A stretch of DNA of 64,000 nucleotides, from contig NC_084802.1 in assembly GCF_963169125.1 (NCBI RefSeq), positions 12,276,896-12,340,895 of the forward strand. The letters run 5' to 3'. Position numbers and translations under genes: made by a program. The stretch comes from Humulus lupulus (taxonomy: Eukaryota > Streptophyta > Magnoliopsida > Rosales > Cannabaceae). Of the stretch, positions 1-11,773 are shown one piece after another (the first letter of the stretch is position 1; every line of letters starts with the position of its first letter). The notes below the pieces were generated by a model. The model was not told where the DNA came from. It did not search any database and saw nothing but the letters and a program-made list of their open reading frames with translations.

Positions 1-789
1 TTAAATAAACAAAACTCAGTCTAATAATCAAAATTTATTAACCAAATCTAATAATCTAACACTAAAATTATTTAACCCAATCTAAAAAACAAACACTCAA
101 ATATTATATTTTCATACAAACATATTTTTATAACTAAAAGTCAAATTATATACATAAAAAATAAACTATTAAATTAATAAATTTTCATACTAATAAATTA
201 ATTATTTATCCATATGATTAAACTAACTAAATCCTAAAACTATATATGTATTTTACTAAAATACTACACAGCATTATTTCCTCTAAATTGGATATCACTA
301 AACTTTTAACTAATTTTCATTACTAATTATTATTCTTACCTATTTTAAATACATAATCAGAAATTATATATACAATATAACAAATAACAATATATTAACA
401 ATATTAAACAAATTATACATAAAACCCTAAATATATTTATGCAAAAAATATAAAAAAAAAAACCCAAAAATTACAAAGAAAATGCAAAATACCTGTAAAA
501 CCGCTTGTAAACAATGCAAAAGCTGAAAATAAACAAACAAAATCCCATTATAGAAGACCAAAACTGAAGAAAAAAAATTGATAAATTTATACAAAAAAAA
601 ATTGAAATATATGTAAATGCTTACCTGAATAGACCTTATAGCAACCTAAATCTTCTTTGGAAGGGAAGATTTGACCAAAACCAAAGCTTTTGGGGGCCGA
701 AATACCGAAAAAATGGAAAAGGGGGCGGAGAAAACAGAGGTTTTTTCTGTCGTTTCAGAGAGAATGAGCTCTCTGTTTGGGGAAGATGA
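1..789. other. AT-rich DNA, no gene seen
   Basis: This stretch is strongly AT-rich with poly-A runs and no open frame that resembles a protein. It may be the inside of the CACTA-type element that ends at 952, whose other end would then lie left of the window; no second CACTA terminus was found here. Confidence 0.4.
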
Positions 790-952
790 AAATTATAAAG
801 ACCTTTTACCGAGAACATGTTCTCGGTATAGGATCATCGATATAGAAACTAAAATGAAAAAACCGCGTAAATATGGCGCGGTACTAAATTGACTATACCG
901 AGAACGTGTTCTCGATATAGTGTTATCGTTATATCTTCTTTTTTTTGTAGTG
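790..952. mobile_element. Terminus of a CACTA (En/Spm-like) DNA transposon
   Basis: Read on the minus strand from 952, the sequence begins CACTACAAAAAAAAGAAG, the usual start of a plant CACTA terminal inverted repeat. Just inside lie two copies of a subterminal palindrome: a perfect 22-bp one at 807-828 (core GAGAACATGTTCTC) and an imperfect one at about 896-917 (core GAGAACGTGTTCTC). Subterminal repeats of this kind are typical binding sites for CACTA transposases. The opposite terminus is not in the window, so length and coding content are unknown. The family call rests on the terminus and the repeats only. Confidence 0.6.
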
Positions 953-1564
953 TAATTTTTATTACTTCATTCTAATCAACTTGTTTATAAACAATATATG
1001 TATGTAAGAGTTCTCAATGGGTACTAATAATTATAATGATGTGGCAACATAGTGATTTGGTAGAGTTCTACATTAATTTTGATTTTTTTTGCCATAATTA
1101 ATGTTATTTCCAACCAATGAGATACTAGCTATATTTAAAAAGGAAAATTTCATTTTTTATGCTTAATAGTCTCTACTATTACCAAAAAATATTACTACTA
1201 TTAACTCTTTCATTTTGATGTTAAACATTCCCCGCCTACCAAAAGTACCCCTCCCATTATATCAAGAAGACCAAAACCCTCTCTTCCTCTCCCTTCTCTC
1301 TCTCTTTCTTTCCTCACCAAAACCCACGGTAAGTTCCAAATTTCTTGCTGAAATCGTTGTTAGTCATCTCCATCGTCTTTGTAAAAATCCCAATATCAAA
1401 GGCAACATCCATTTTGAGGGATTTTGGAGGACAAAAACCATGTTATAGATTTTTTTTTTTTTTTTTTGGGTACTGTGAGCCTATATTGGTGTTTTTTTTG
1501 GGTTTGTTAGAGAGATTTCGTGACCTGTGTTTTTCTGAGTTTTTTGCGTTTTCTGCAACAGTTT
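953..1564 (+). promoter_or_regulatory. Promoter-like and 5'-UTR-like stretch, gene not found
   Basis: A CCAAT word near 1112 and a TATA-like word (TATATTTAAAA, about 1129) precede a CT-rich leader (1260-1320, many TCTCTC runs). The leader ends in CCACG followed by GTAAGTTCC at about 1329, a good splice donor. This resembles the 5' end of a plant gene with a leader intron. No matching coding exon follows, because the DNA passes into the CTCGATAG array and the Athila remnant. It could be a promoter cut off by transposon insertion, or chance composition. Confidence 0.3.
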
Positions 1565-1960
1565 TGCTCGATAGGAGCTCGATAGGGGCTCGATACTATG
1601 TAGAAGACGATTAAGTTGTGAGCTCGATAGTGGCTCGATGATAGCTCGATAGATATAGCATTTATTTCTCGATGGTGCTCGATAGGAACTCGATATAGGG
1701 GTTCGATTGGACCCTTGACTATTTGGTTTAGTTGTTTCTCAATACGTGCTAGATGAGAGCTCGATAGGGGCTCGATAATAGGCAGATGGCGTGGGTTTTA
1801 TTAAGATCTCGAGCTCATATCGAGCTAACTTCGAGAAAAATCATAATCTGTCTTAATCAGAACCATCGAGCCTAAGCAATTCATGTTCTATTGAGCCTAT
1901 CGATCTTGTCGATCTAACCATATAACCCATCGAGCTTAACCAATTACTATCCTATCGAGC
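1565..1960. repeat. Dense array of CTCGATAG words with orientation switch
   Basis: About a dozen copies of GAGCTCGATAG or close variants occur between 1565 and 1790 at irregular spacing. From about 1800 to 1960 the reverse complement (CTATCGAGC) is the common form instead. There is no fixed period, so it is not an ordinary tandem satellite. The array abuts the point where the Athila-like gag becomes unrecognisable. The origin was not identified. Confidence 0.55.
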
Positions 1961-3287
1961 CTACTTTGTAACATATCTGCCAACTGACCAACTTGCATCT
2001 CAAGATTCCTGATGGATGAGCGAGTTTCTGTCATAAATTGAGAATGAGAGTTGGCTAGAGTTAACAGTGAAGCTTGTAACTCATTTGTCTTCTCTTGAGC
2101 AACAGGTAGTATCTATGATTGTAATAGTGCCTGAGGTGGAGCTTGAAGGATAGGCTGCTGAATTTGTTGAGGACCCTGATTATTTCTCCATGCAAAATTA
2201 GGCTGATTTCTCCACCCTTGATTGAAAGAGTTGGAGAATGGATTATTAGCTTGCCTATTGAATTTTTCCATCATATTCACCTGTTCCATGGGAATGGAGT
2301 TGTTCATCTCAACTACCATGCACTACTCAAATGAGTGAGGACCACCACAATTATGACATACTGCGTAGATTTCCATGACTTGAGTGACCATAGAATTTTG
2401 TTGCAGTGAGAGCGGTAATAGCATCCAGCTCATGCATACCAGCTACCTTCTTATATCTATCTCGTTCACGAGGCCACTGGTAGTTATTCATGGCCATTTC
2501 TTCAAGCAATTCATAAGCATCATTAGCACTCTTGCTCATAAAACACCACATGTTGTAGCGTCAATAATGGTGCGAGTCATCCCACACAAACTGTTGTAAA
2601 AATTATGGACTATAGCATCCATTTTTCAATCCCATAATGAGGACACTTCCTCAAAAGCTTATTAAACCTCTCCCATGCATCATAAATAGACTCTCCATCA
2701 AATTGAGAGAAGTTATTAATTTCCCCTCTTGACTTTGCAGCATTGGATGGCGGGAAAAATTTAGCAAGAAATTTCATAGCTAATGCCTCCCATGTAGAAA
2801 TTAAATTGGCTTGAAGAGAGTTCAACCAACTTTCAGCTCTATCCCACAGTGAGAACGGGAACAATCTCAGTCTAATAGCATCATCGATGACCCCATTATA
2901 TTTAAAAGTTCTACACAGCTCCAGAAAATTGGCTATGTGTGTATTGAGATCCTCAATAGGGAGTCCACCAAAATGGACAGTAGACTGGACCATTTGTAGA
3001 ATTGCCGGCTTAATTTCAAAATTATTAGCTGCAACTGTCAACGGTTGGATGCATGATTGTACTCCAGTAATAGCGGGGAGTACATAGTCTCTGAGTGTGC
3101 GAACGGCTGGCTCAGCAACGTCCCCATCCAACCCATTGCCCTGATGTTGGGCCATCTCTGCTAACCGTTTCGGCTTTCTGTTATGTCTGTAAGTCCTCTC
3201 AATTTCATTATTAATGGGCAAAAGATTGGCAGTCCCTTGACGTTGCATATACCAATTGGCACTTGAAATTAAGATTCTCAAACACAT
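1961..3287 (-). pseudogene. Athila-like Ty3/gypsy gag, broken and truncated
   Basis: The longest open piece (3287-2610) carries the gag core of Athila-type elements: an N-terminal [13 protein letters not shown] segment, then a capsid-like region with [12 protein letters not shown] and [14 protein letters not shown]. Reading continues in other frames through a stretch with SANDAYELLEEMAMNNYQWP (about 2551-2480), a GWRNQPNFAWRNNQG segment (about 2230) and RNLEMQVGQLADMLQSR (about 2010-1965). At least two frameshifts and several stops separate these pieces, so no product is expected. Gag would form the nucleocapsid of the retrotransposon particle. Sequence recognisable as the element stops near 1960. 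No protease or reverse transcriptase follows. Confidence 0.8.
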
Positions 3288-3360
3288 TAGTTAGAGACAA
3301 TTAACACAGAAAAATCAAATTAGAATAAAAATTAATTGTATTGATATTATTAAAAATCAA

Positions 3361-3378
3361 TCCTCGGCAACGGCGCCA
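3361..3378 (-). other. Primer binding site, tRNA-Asp type
   Basis: On the minus strand the 18 bases read TGGCGCCGTTGCCGAGGA. This is complementary to the 3' end of plant tRNA-Asp except for one base. It lies six bases inside the LTR end at 3385, between LTR and gag, as expected for an Athila-like element. Confidence 0.8.
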
Positions 3379-3384
3379 AAAACT

Positions 3385-4637
3385 TGTTGTGTAAAATTGA
3401 TACGCAAGTATACGTAATCGACACAAGTAATACAATGATAAATAAAAATCATTCCCACATGGAGAATGATTTACTAATTACTGACAAATTAATTTTCTAT
3501 TTCTATTTGGTCAACAATAAATTGGTTTCAAAAATATTAAAATAACAAAAGCAATAAACATAAAATAACACTATGAAAGAAAACAAATAATTGTAAAACC
3601 TTCAAAATTAAAGAGCTAGGGATTTTAATTTCATCAACTTTTCACTTTATTATTTCGCTAATCAGACTTCACAATTTTTCTTCCTAAACTAATAGCGGAT
3701 TAACAAAAACGATTCTTACTCTTTTTCAAGAAACAAAGAACTCAATTTACATGTGAATTTTCTACATTCCTGTAATAAATTCTAACAAATAAAATGCATT
3801 GAACACATTAATCCTAAAACTACACAATTCATATAGGTATTTTCATCAAATATGAAGATTGTAATTATTCAATCATAGCATAATCAATTCTCACTTTTCA
3901 GATTTCGAATCAAAATCATAAATCATGCAAATGGTGATCAAGCATTTACAAGCATTAAGAACAGATCAAATAATTTAGAATAGAAGTGAAGAAAGAATCA
4001 TGAAATCCTCATAGAAAATAACAAAGATCCAAGTGATTATATTAAAAATCCCAGAAAATAAAATTAGTTCATGTTCATCATTAAGGAATCCATAAACAAG
4101 AAATTAACATAAAGTATAGATAAAAAGAAGAGAGAAGAACTATATGTCGATCCAAGCTCTCTCCAAAGTGATCCTAATACTCCTCTCCCAGTCTAGGTCT
4201 GCCAAAAGTTTATTTTCTTCTCCAAAAATCGCGATTAAAATCTAATCAGTGTTTCTCCTAAACTTGCAATGACCAAAATACCCTTCATTAAAAATTTGCG
4301 TTTTTCATATTTCTGGACATATCCTACGGTCGCAAGATGTCATTCCTGCGGTCGTAGGAATACCCTGAAAATCCCCAACTTTTCTAGAACTGCGACTGCA
4401 GAATCATATTCCTGCGGTCGCAGAAAGTGCTCTGAAACACTGTTTTCCACCAATTTTTGTCTTTTTGTCGGTTTTTCCACTATGTTTCCACACCTAAATC
4501 ACATAAGCCCTTCCACACTTGAAAACATACAAAAATGAGTGTAAAATAGAACAAAACAAAACTAAACATATAATACTCTACCTAAAAGCACACTAATAAA
4601 TAGTCTAAACCTCGTTTATCAAATACAAAACACAACA
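3385..4637 (-). mobile_element. 5' LTR of the Athila-like element
   Basis: The 1253-bp stretch is bounded by TGTTGTG at 3385-3391 and CACAACA at 4631-4637, a 7-bp terminal inverted repeat of the TG...CA type. The primer site lies just inside its 3385 end, which makes this the 5' LTR of a minus-strand element. Inside are short repeats of CCTGCGGTCGCAG-like words (about 4325-4430) that can form hairpins. No partner LTR is in the window, so the element is truncated and no target duplication can be checked. Confidence 0.75.
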
Positions 4638-7426
4638 AGAAAAAAAAAAATTATATTTGCATTTTTAAATCATTTTTTCCCAATTAATAATACAACTCTT
4701 TCCCCTTTTCCCTTACCAAACATACATTTGACCAAAAACTTGATCTATATTCCTCTACTCCACTAAAGAATTAAAATCTAAGCATTCTAGATAGCTAGGA
4801 AAAAAAAATAAAGTTGAACACTTCCAAGTATATTTAATGAGATGAAATTACATATTTAAAAAATATATATATTAAATGAGATAACAGGACACTGAGTTTG
4901 AAATCAAACTATAAATTAATGTGTACAATTAATAATATTTAAAGTATTGCAAAAGACGATGCCATCTAAGTATATACTACTATAGTACTATTTAAATAGC
5001 TGAATCGAATAAAAATAAAATTGACAAGTTATATTTATATTTTCCAAGTATGGTGATACAGTTGGGAATAAATCGAAATCTAATTAACACATTATATAAT
5101 TAATAATTAATAACACATGGTTTGCAGTTTTCCATACGTTTCTATAGTAAAATGATTCAATGAATATTGATTATATATTAATTAATACTAAACCTTGATG
5201 ATTTGGATATATTCCACTAGCTTCCTCTGATAAAATATTATTTTGCTAACAAAATATGTATCACATTTCTCTTCATTTAAATATCTTTTTGAACAGTGAA
5301 CCAACTTTTTTTTAAAGATTTTCTCACTGTTTTCTAGAAATAATTAAAGTTTATAGTTGGTTTATATAGATAAAGGACATGGGCCAAGTCATTTTTTAAT
5401 TATAGTGGGCTTTTTTGTAATATGAACAAGAATATATAATGCCTTTAAAGCAATTAGAACAAAAATTGGGCACGTTTTCCTTATTTATAACAAGTGACTG
5501 TGTGAAATGGTTCTCTTAACCAATAAAAAAAGTGATATATATTATTGGAATGTGAATGAATGGTACGAACTTTTGAAAAATAAATATAAATATATATTTT
5601 TTCTATATTGCGTGAAACACATATGAGAAGCAAGAAAGGAATAAATAAGAAATTGGTTTACAATATATTTGGAAAATCACCCGATAATTGAAATTTGGTG
5701 TAATACGGAGTAATTAATCAATTTTGCATGTTTGTCTGTCCATATAATTACACAATAATCATGTAAATGGAGGTAATTGAGGAGTCTCAAATACACTTTC
5801 TAATTCTCATAACCCCATAATAATTTAGTGTCATTATATTGTGTAATTACTAATTATAATCAATTTTAAATATTATTTATTACATAATGTTATTTTTCTA
5901 TGTAGTTACAATTGTTTTGTCAAACATGAGAATATGAATTCATAAATAATTACCACTTAACATTCAAACACATCTTGTACTTTAAAATATAGTATAATTA
6001 CTCAAATATATAATTACTACCATAATAATTATACGACCTAATAATTACACAATTAATTACAAACACACCCTTAATATTCTGTTCAAAACTTGGATTAGAA
6101 ATTGGATTGTTTACTTTTGAATGTATTCAAATGTGATTTAATTACACTTCATTATATGACTTTTCCAAAATATGGATTTGAGGAAATGAATTATATAAAG
6201 TAGTTGTTAATTTTCATCACAATTTTATGTCTTCTTTTTTGTTTAATAAACTTCTAATTTTTTTTTTTAAAATCACAACATGTTTGAATTAGAAGAAAAC
6301 ATTGTCGATAAACCTATTTTAACAACCAATATTTTGTTTTCTATTTAAGATTTCTTTTAATGTGTTTTGTGTGCTAATATCCTATGTTTAAGTTACATAT
6401 AATAAAGCATTATCTTCAAGTGTAGCCTCCATTTTTTACCACTTGTTACGCTTAGTTCTTAATTAAATTATATATATTTTAGTGTTGTGAAAAATAGCAA
6501 TTTTCGCAAGAGAACACGGATATTTTAGTCTTTAAAAATATAAAAATGTCAAATAAACCCATTTACTTCATTTAACACATCTTCCATGATTTGCAGTTAA
6601 AATATACTTGACTACGCATGGAAAATAAAAAAGTAAATATTGATAAAAATTTGATATAAACATTAGTGTGAGATTATGAAATTGTCTAAAAGCTAAATAT
6701 ACATCAAATGAATTAGTAAATCATCTCAATTTTAATTAAAAAAAAATTCTTTAATTAAGTTTTTTTTATTTTTTTATATTATATTTATCAATTAAACAAA
6801 ATTTTCTCATAAAAAAATCAAATAACATAAGGGTAATTCTTTTTTTATAAATTTATATAGAAAAAATCAATTCTCAATTTCGTATGAATGATTTACAATT
6901 TTTTTTTTATATAAAAAAGACTATGCAGACCTAATATAAAAAAATATATATGAATTATAATTATAAATAAAATCCAATCCATCCATTTTTTTTTTACCAA
7001 CTTACAAGTAGATAGTTCACTAAACAAGAAGTTAGGCATTTTTCATGCTGGGGGAGTTTAGTCTTAGTCTATCTACTTAATTAAAACTTCAAAATGAAAT
7101 TAGGTTAATTAAACACAATAATAAAACAAATTCAACTTTGTAAACAAGAGAGTAATAATCATTTTAGACTCAAAAGAGTACCATTCATACACGTAAGAGA
7201 GAATTAGGTTGGGTTGATGTCTCTTTCATAGCCCATTGCATACATATAACTATTCAATTTTACAATTAACTTTGACTCATTAAGATTTTGTGACATTAAT
7301 ACCAATGGCGGTGCCACATAGACATAGAGTCCCTACCAAGATTTCTTTTTTATTTTTTATTTTTTTTTCTTAAAAAAAATAGAAGTTACATTTTACACCC
7401 ACAAAATATGATAATTTAGATTACAT
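4638..7426. other. AT-rich intergenic DNA
   Basis: No coding region was recognised. A segment near 5700-6080 is rich in TAATTACACAAT-like words on both strands and may be a decayed hAT-like MITE, but I could not fix ends or a target duplication. The rest is poly-A/T and simple AT sequence. Confidence 0.5.
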
Positions 7427-7601
7427 TAATGATATGTGCACTCAAAATATGAACTCAAATATTACACACAGTGATGTTTCACTATTTTTTAAAACAGTGA
7501 GTATCAATTTTAATAAATATGATTGACTACACTAAATTAATACATCACTGTGTATAATATTTGAGTTATTTGAGTGTATATTTTTAGTACACATATCATT
7601 A
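7427..7601. mobile_element. Short foldback MITE
   Basis: The left arm begins TAATGATATGTGCACTCAAA. The right arm, read on the other strand from 7601, begins TAATGATATGTGTACTAAAA. The arms also share ATTACACACAGTGATG-like sequence near the loop, so the whole 175 bp can fold on itself. A related but weaker copy lies near 24404-24587. It has no coding capacity; it is a non-autonomous DNA transposon of unassigned superfamily. Confidence 0.65.
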
Positions 7602-8275
7602 CTCTTTATATTATTAGTCACACAATACAAATTACTATCTCAAAAGATAAACACAAATGAAAATTGAAAACCCTAACTTAACTCGATGTGAAAAAAATTC
7701 CAAAGCCAATAAATTACAACATACCAAACTATAAATGTTATTTGTTAGGTCAATGATAAGGACAAATGGGTAAATTGGTAAAATCGTAACCCCAAGTGAA
7801 ATGAAAAAGATAAATTAAAAGGATAATGATGATATATACATCACATAGAATTTAAAAACAAGAAAACAAATGCAAATTCATTAGGTGATCTTGAACTGTA
7901 AAGTAAAATCCAGACAGCTCAAGGATCAAACAAAAATTTAAAAAAAAAATTAAAAAGGAAGGAGATGAAGAAGATGGCTTCTACATCTTTCTATGATTGA
8001 GAGAAAGTAACATCAAATCTTTAAATAAAAACTAAAAATGTCCTCAAAAAAAAAATACTCCAAATTATGCTGCTTTGTTTTTTTCCTCCTCTAATCTAAC
8101 TTTATATCTCTGTCCCCTTTTGTAATATTTTTCTTGTCCTTTACAATAATGGTAAGGATTTAAATGAAAATGTTTCATAAGAAAAAAAAAATAAAACAAA
8201 ACCATAGGGTAATTTCGTAATTTGCTCTTTTAAAATAAAAAATAGTAAAAAATAAATAAGGGAATGATTTTAGTG
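7602..8275. other. AT-rich DNA downstream of the ERF gene
   Basis: This is the region 3' of the minus-strand ERF gene and would contain its 3' UTR. No clear AATAAA was found on the minus strand. Nothing else was recognised. Confidence 0.4.
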
Positions 8276-10124
8276 TCAACCAGAGGAAGGAGGTGGATTG
8301 TAGCCGGAAGGATTGGGCCATGGCGGTCCGGGATAATCAGAGCTGCTCGCCGGATTTTGATTTTCCGGTAGGGGCCGGAAATATAACTGGGGCTGCTGCT
8401 GTGCTTGGCTGGAGAAGAACAGGGGATGTGAAACAGAGGAGGTGGAAGAGGAAACAGAGGAAGGGAACAGAGTAGAGGCAGCTGAAGAAGATGAAGAAGG
8501 GATCATCAATGGCGACTGAAGAGAAGCCAATTGAGAATTGTAGATCATCTGTTCAAGCAAGCTTGGTGGCTGTTGCAGCTGCTGATGTTGCTGTAATTGC
8601 TGTCCATGGAAGTCGCCGGAGCTTTGGAGTAGCTGAGAGTACTGAAGGTAGTCACGGAGAGCGTCAGAATTGGAGCCTTGATAAGGTGTCGCCTGGTAGA
8701 AATTTGGCTGCGCCGCTAAAAGGGTCTCCGGAGAATTGGCGATGGTTAGGTGGGTCGGTGCCGGCGCTGGCGCCGCCTGAAAGTTCTGACGAGGCGGTAC
8801 AAGTGATCGAACATTTTCGGGGAAATTGAGTTTGGCTCTGTTTCCGCGGAACCTCAGGGCGGCATCATCGTAGGCTCTGGCGGCGGCCTCCGCCGTATCG
8901 AAGGTTCCGAGCCAGACTCTGGCAGCCTTATGTGGGTCCCGAATCTCCGCCGCCCATTTCCCCCACGGCCTCTGCCTCACTCCCCTGTATCTTCTTCTTC
9001 TCTCGCCGGATTCTTCCGGCGTCGCCGCCTCGCTCGACGGCGTCGCCGGAACCACGGGGCCTGCGGCGGTGGAAGCGGCGGACATAGTTGTTGTAACTTC
9101 TTCTGTATTAGAGAAGAAAAATATATTTATAAATGTGATAATAGATTAATCCAAACTCAAGTTGTTCTTGATCGTAAACTGTTCGATTAATGGTCTTACA
9201 ACATATTCTTTTTAAAGTATATTATATGTAATGGTAACTATAATAAACTGTAGAACTACAACACATGCAATAATACACCAGTTTATCATACATGAAATCA
9301 AACCTAGTTATGGGATTTGCCTAATGAAAACAACAGAAGAATTAACAATCCTAATGTTTATTCCTTATTGTTTTTCTTTGGTACGTTTTAAGAATGATCG
9401 TACACAATACATACAAACATATGTACACACGAGAACTCTTTGCCAATCAAACTTAGTTTATCTAAAGTTGCTTAGTTTTTGCTTTGAAAGAGTTGATCAC
9501 ATGGAATACGATGATATAATGATCTATTTAATGTTCAAGAAATGAAGAAGCAATAATATTGAAATTACCAGTTGCACTAGCTGAGGAAGACTCGGCCGGA
9601 GTTGGTCTAAAATCTCCTCGAAAAGCTCTGGTGGGAGCAGAAGCAGAAGCAGAGTCTACGAGAACACGATGAGCCGAAGCAGCTTGCTCATCACGACCTC
9701 TCTTCTGACCAGTCCAAGAGCCAGAACCCGAACCAGATGCCGTAGTAACACCAGAGAAAGTTGTTTCGCTCGAGTTAGGAGGAGAAGGAGAAGCATAAAC
9801 TTGTACACCACCACTACCAAAACGATTGTCGTATCCCCAAAACTGATCACCACGACCACCACCACCAACTCTTGACCTGCTTCCCGAAACGACATGCGTT
9901 AGAGCCGAAACAATGGCGGACATCTCAGTCGGACTGCTGTACCCGGAAGAAAACATTTGCGAAGGAGAAGGGTGAGGCGGCGAAACGACACCGTATTGGT
10001 TCAGTATATTCATTTGCTGCTGGTCAAGGTCTCGGTCTTGGTCTCCGCCGCCATGGCCTTGATCTTGAGCTCTGAAACTAGCATCGTTGGGGGTTCTCTG
10101 GTTCGCCACTTTCAGAGAGCACAT
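8276..10124 (-). CDS. AP2/ERF transcription factor, ABR1-like (ERF group X type)
   Basis: This is a two-exon gene: exon 1 10124-9569, intron 9568-9103 (466 bp, donor ACTG|GTAATT, acceptor AATACAG|AAG), exon 2 9102-8276. The junction falls inside a codon (phase 1) and keeps one frame of 460 codons ending in TGA. The protein begins [10 protein letters not shown] and has an [13 protein letters not shown] motif near residue 70. Both resemble the N terminus of Arabidopsis ABR1 and its relatives. One AP2/ERF DNA-binding domain (about residues 223-283) contains [19 protein letters not shown] and [20 protein letters not shown], with the Ala and Asp that characterise ERF-type domains. Flanking parts are low complexity: Ser/Gly-rich before, Gln-rich ([11 protein letters not shown]) and Ser-rich after. 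It should act in the nucleus on GCC-box-like promoters; ABR1 relatives respond to stress, wounding and ABA. An ATG at 9085, just inside exon 2, could give a shorter form, but the conserved N terminus favours 10124. Confidence 0.9.
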
Positions 10125-10250
10125 GTAGTATTTTTCTTACTTTTTTTGGTACTGAATCGAAAAACTAAGGATGACCCAGATCGTTATTTGATGATTTGTG
10201 GAGACCCTTTTCGAGGTTACCATCAAATCCTCATATATATATAGTTATGG
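10125..10250 (-). promoter_or_regulatory. Core promoter and 5' UTR of the ERF gene
   Basis: On the minus strand a TATATATATAT word lies at 10243-10233, about 110 bases before the ATG. That spacing would put the transcription start near 10205 and give a leader of roughly 80 bases. Upstream on the same side, two GCCGAC words (DRE/CRT core, plus-strand orientation) occur at 10443-10448 and 10619-10624. Their use is speculative. Confidence 0.5.
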
Positions 10251-11773
10251 TGTTTGTATTTGTATCTAACCTGTTTAGCCGCTTTAAGAATAGTTTTATA
10301 TTTATATTTAGAAACTGTACTTTTTTGTCCCTAGAAGCCTCACCTTTATCTGATATTTACTGCTTTTTAATATATTTTTTTTAATTTTCAGGTTATTTTC
10401 CCCTTTATTAAAAAAAAATTGATGCTAAATCTCATATAAATGGCCGACTATAGGCAAGTGCATAATCATGTTCACACGCCCAAAATTCAGCTCAGCCTAT
10501 AGCTAAATCGAAAGGGGTTTAATTAAAACATTAGTTTGAGTCGGTCATTTTTGCTCTTTTCATAGCAACAAAAAGAATTAAAAACAAAAGAACATCATCT
10601 TTGAATTGATCTCTTTGTGCCGACAAGTTGTTACAATTCATGAATTGATCTATTTTCTAAGCATATTTGATCACACATATATATATATATATAGCTAGGT
10701 GTTTATAAATTGAGTTTGGTAATATCAATTAGGGTTTGTCTTTTGTACTTGATAAACTAAAAAGGTATTATGGTATAATGTTTGAGACTTTACGTGTGAC
10801 CCCTCAACATCATTATATGCAGTTGTGATTTTTGATAAGAAAAAAAAAGTTGGAAAAGGAATGAAAGTGTAATTGATTTTATTTATTTAAATAGTAAAAT
10901 GTGGACGTATATTTTGGCTAGAGTGACATTTAATTGCTCTTTTTAAGCTAATTGGAAATTGGAAAGCAAAAAGTGAGAGAAATCTGGCTAATGTTTTTTG
11001 AATGATTCCCTTTTTCTTTTTAAATTTGAAAATTCTTGTTTTATTTTCTATTGTATTTTTGGCAACAATTTTTTTTAAAGAAAAAATTAATAATGTAGCT
11101 GGTTCAAGAAAATTCGTACAAGCTCTTTTGGGATTTGATTCTATTATTGAATATAAGTTCAAAGTCATTGTATATTGTTTTGACCTTAAGATAAGAATTG
11201 TATGTATCGAGTCTAGTTTAAAGTATTATTATTAGTGTTAATTTAGTGTGTTATACAAAATTTTTGCAAAGTTTATCATATAATTAATCCAACAAACCAA
11301 TATCCATTAAACAAAAAATCAGATTGTGTTCTGATTTGTTGTTATCATTAGAATCTAAATCCCCTCATTATAATGTAAAGCCAAATCAAAAAGATTATGT
11401 CAAGACTACTTATATGGAAGTAACATTATTAGTTTTGGAAATTTTATTTGTTGTTCTCAATTTTGTTTTTTAAAAAATTGATATGTAAAAATAATACAAA
11501 ACACCCTTACTTTGTAAGAATGGTGTAAAAATAACTTTTAGTATGAATACCAAACAGCCCTTAAGAACTCAAATTTTATCCTTACATTGAATTGAATATA
11601 ATTTTTTTTATCGTACGTTGAATTGAATTTTAGTGTTTATAAGAGGAACTTCAAATTCAAAGACATTATAAAATGCATATCATTATTAAAAAATTGATTA
11701 AGACCTTAAGATTGCCTTTTAAAGTCAATTATTTTTTATTTGTATTTCTAGTTGTATTATGTGTCAGAGGTTA
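10251..11773. other. Intergenic DNA upstream of the ERF gene
   Basis: AT-rich sequence with a (TA) run near 10675-10695. No coding region was recognised; the open frames near 10.9-11.2 kb are low-complexity. Confidence 0.45.

Noticed and set aside
5700..6080. Possible hAT-like MITE with TAATTACACAAT words
   Set aside because: I could not find matching ends or a target duplication; the similarity of the two sides may be simple AT composition.
8293..9190. Plus-strand open frames across the ERF locus
   Set aside because: They are the antisense of the AP2 exon, have no family signal, and owe their openness to the GC-rich codons of the real gene.
9231..9545. 104-codon plus-strand open frame
   Set aside because: It lies within the ERF intron and has no recognisable domain.
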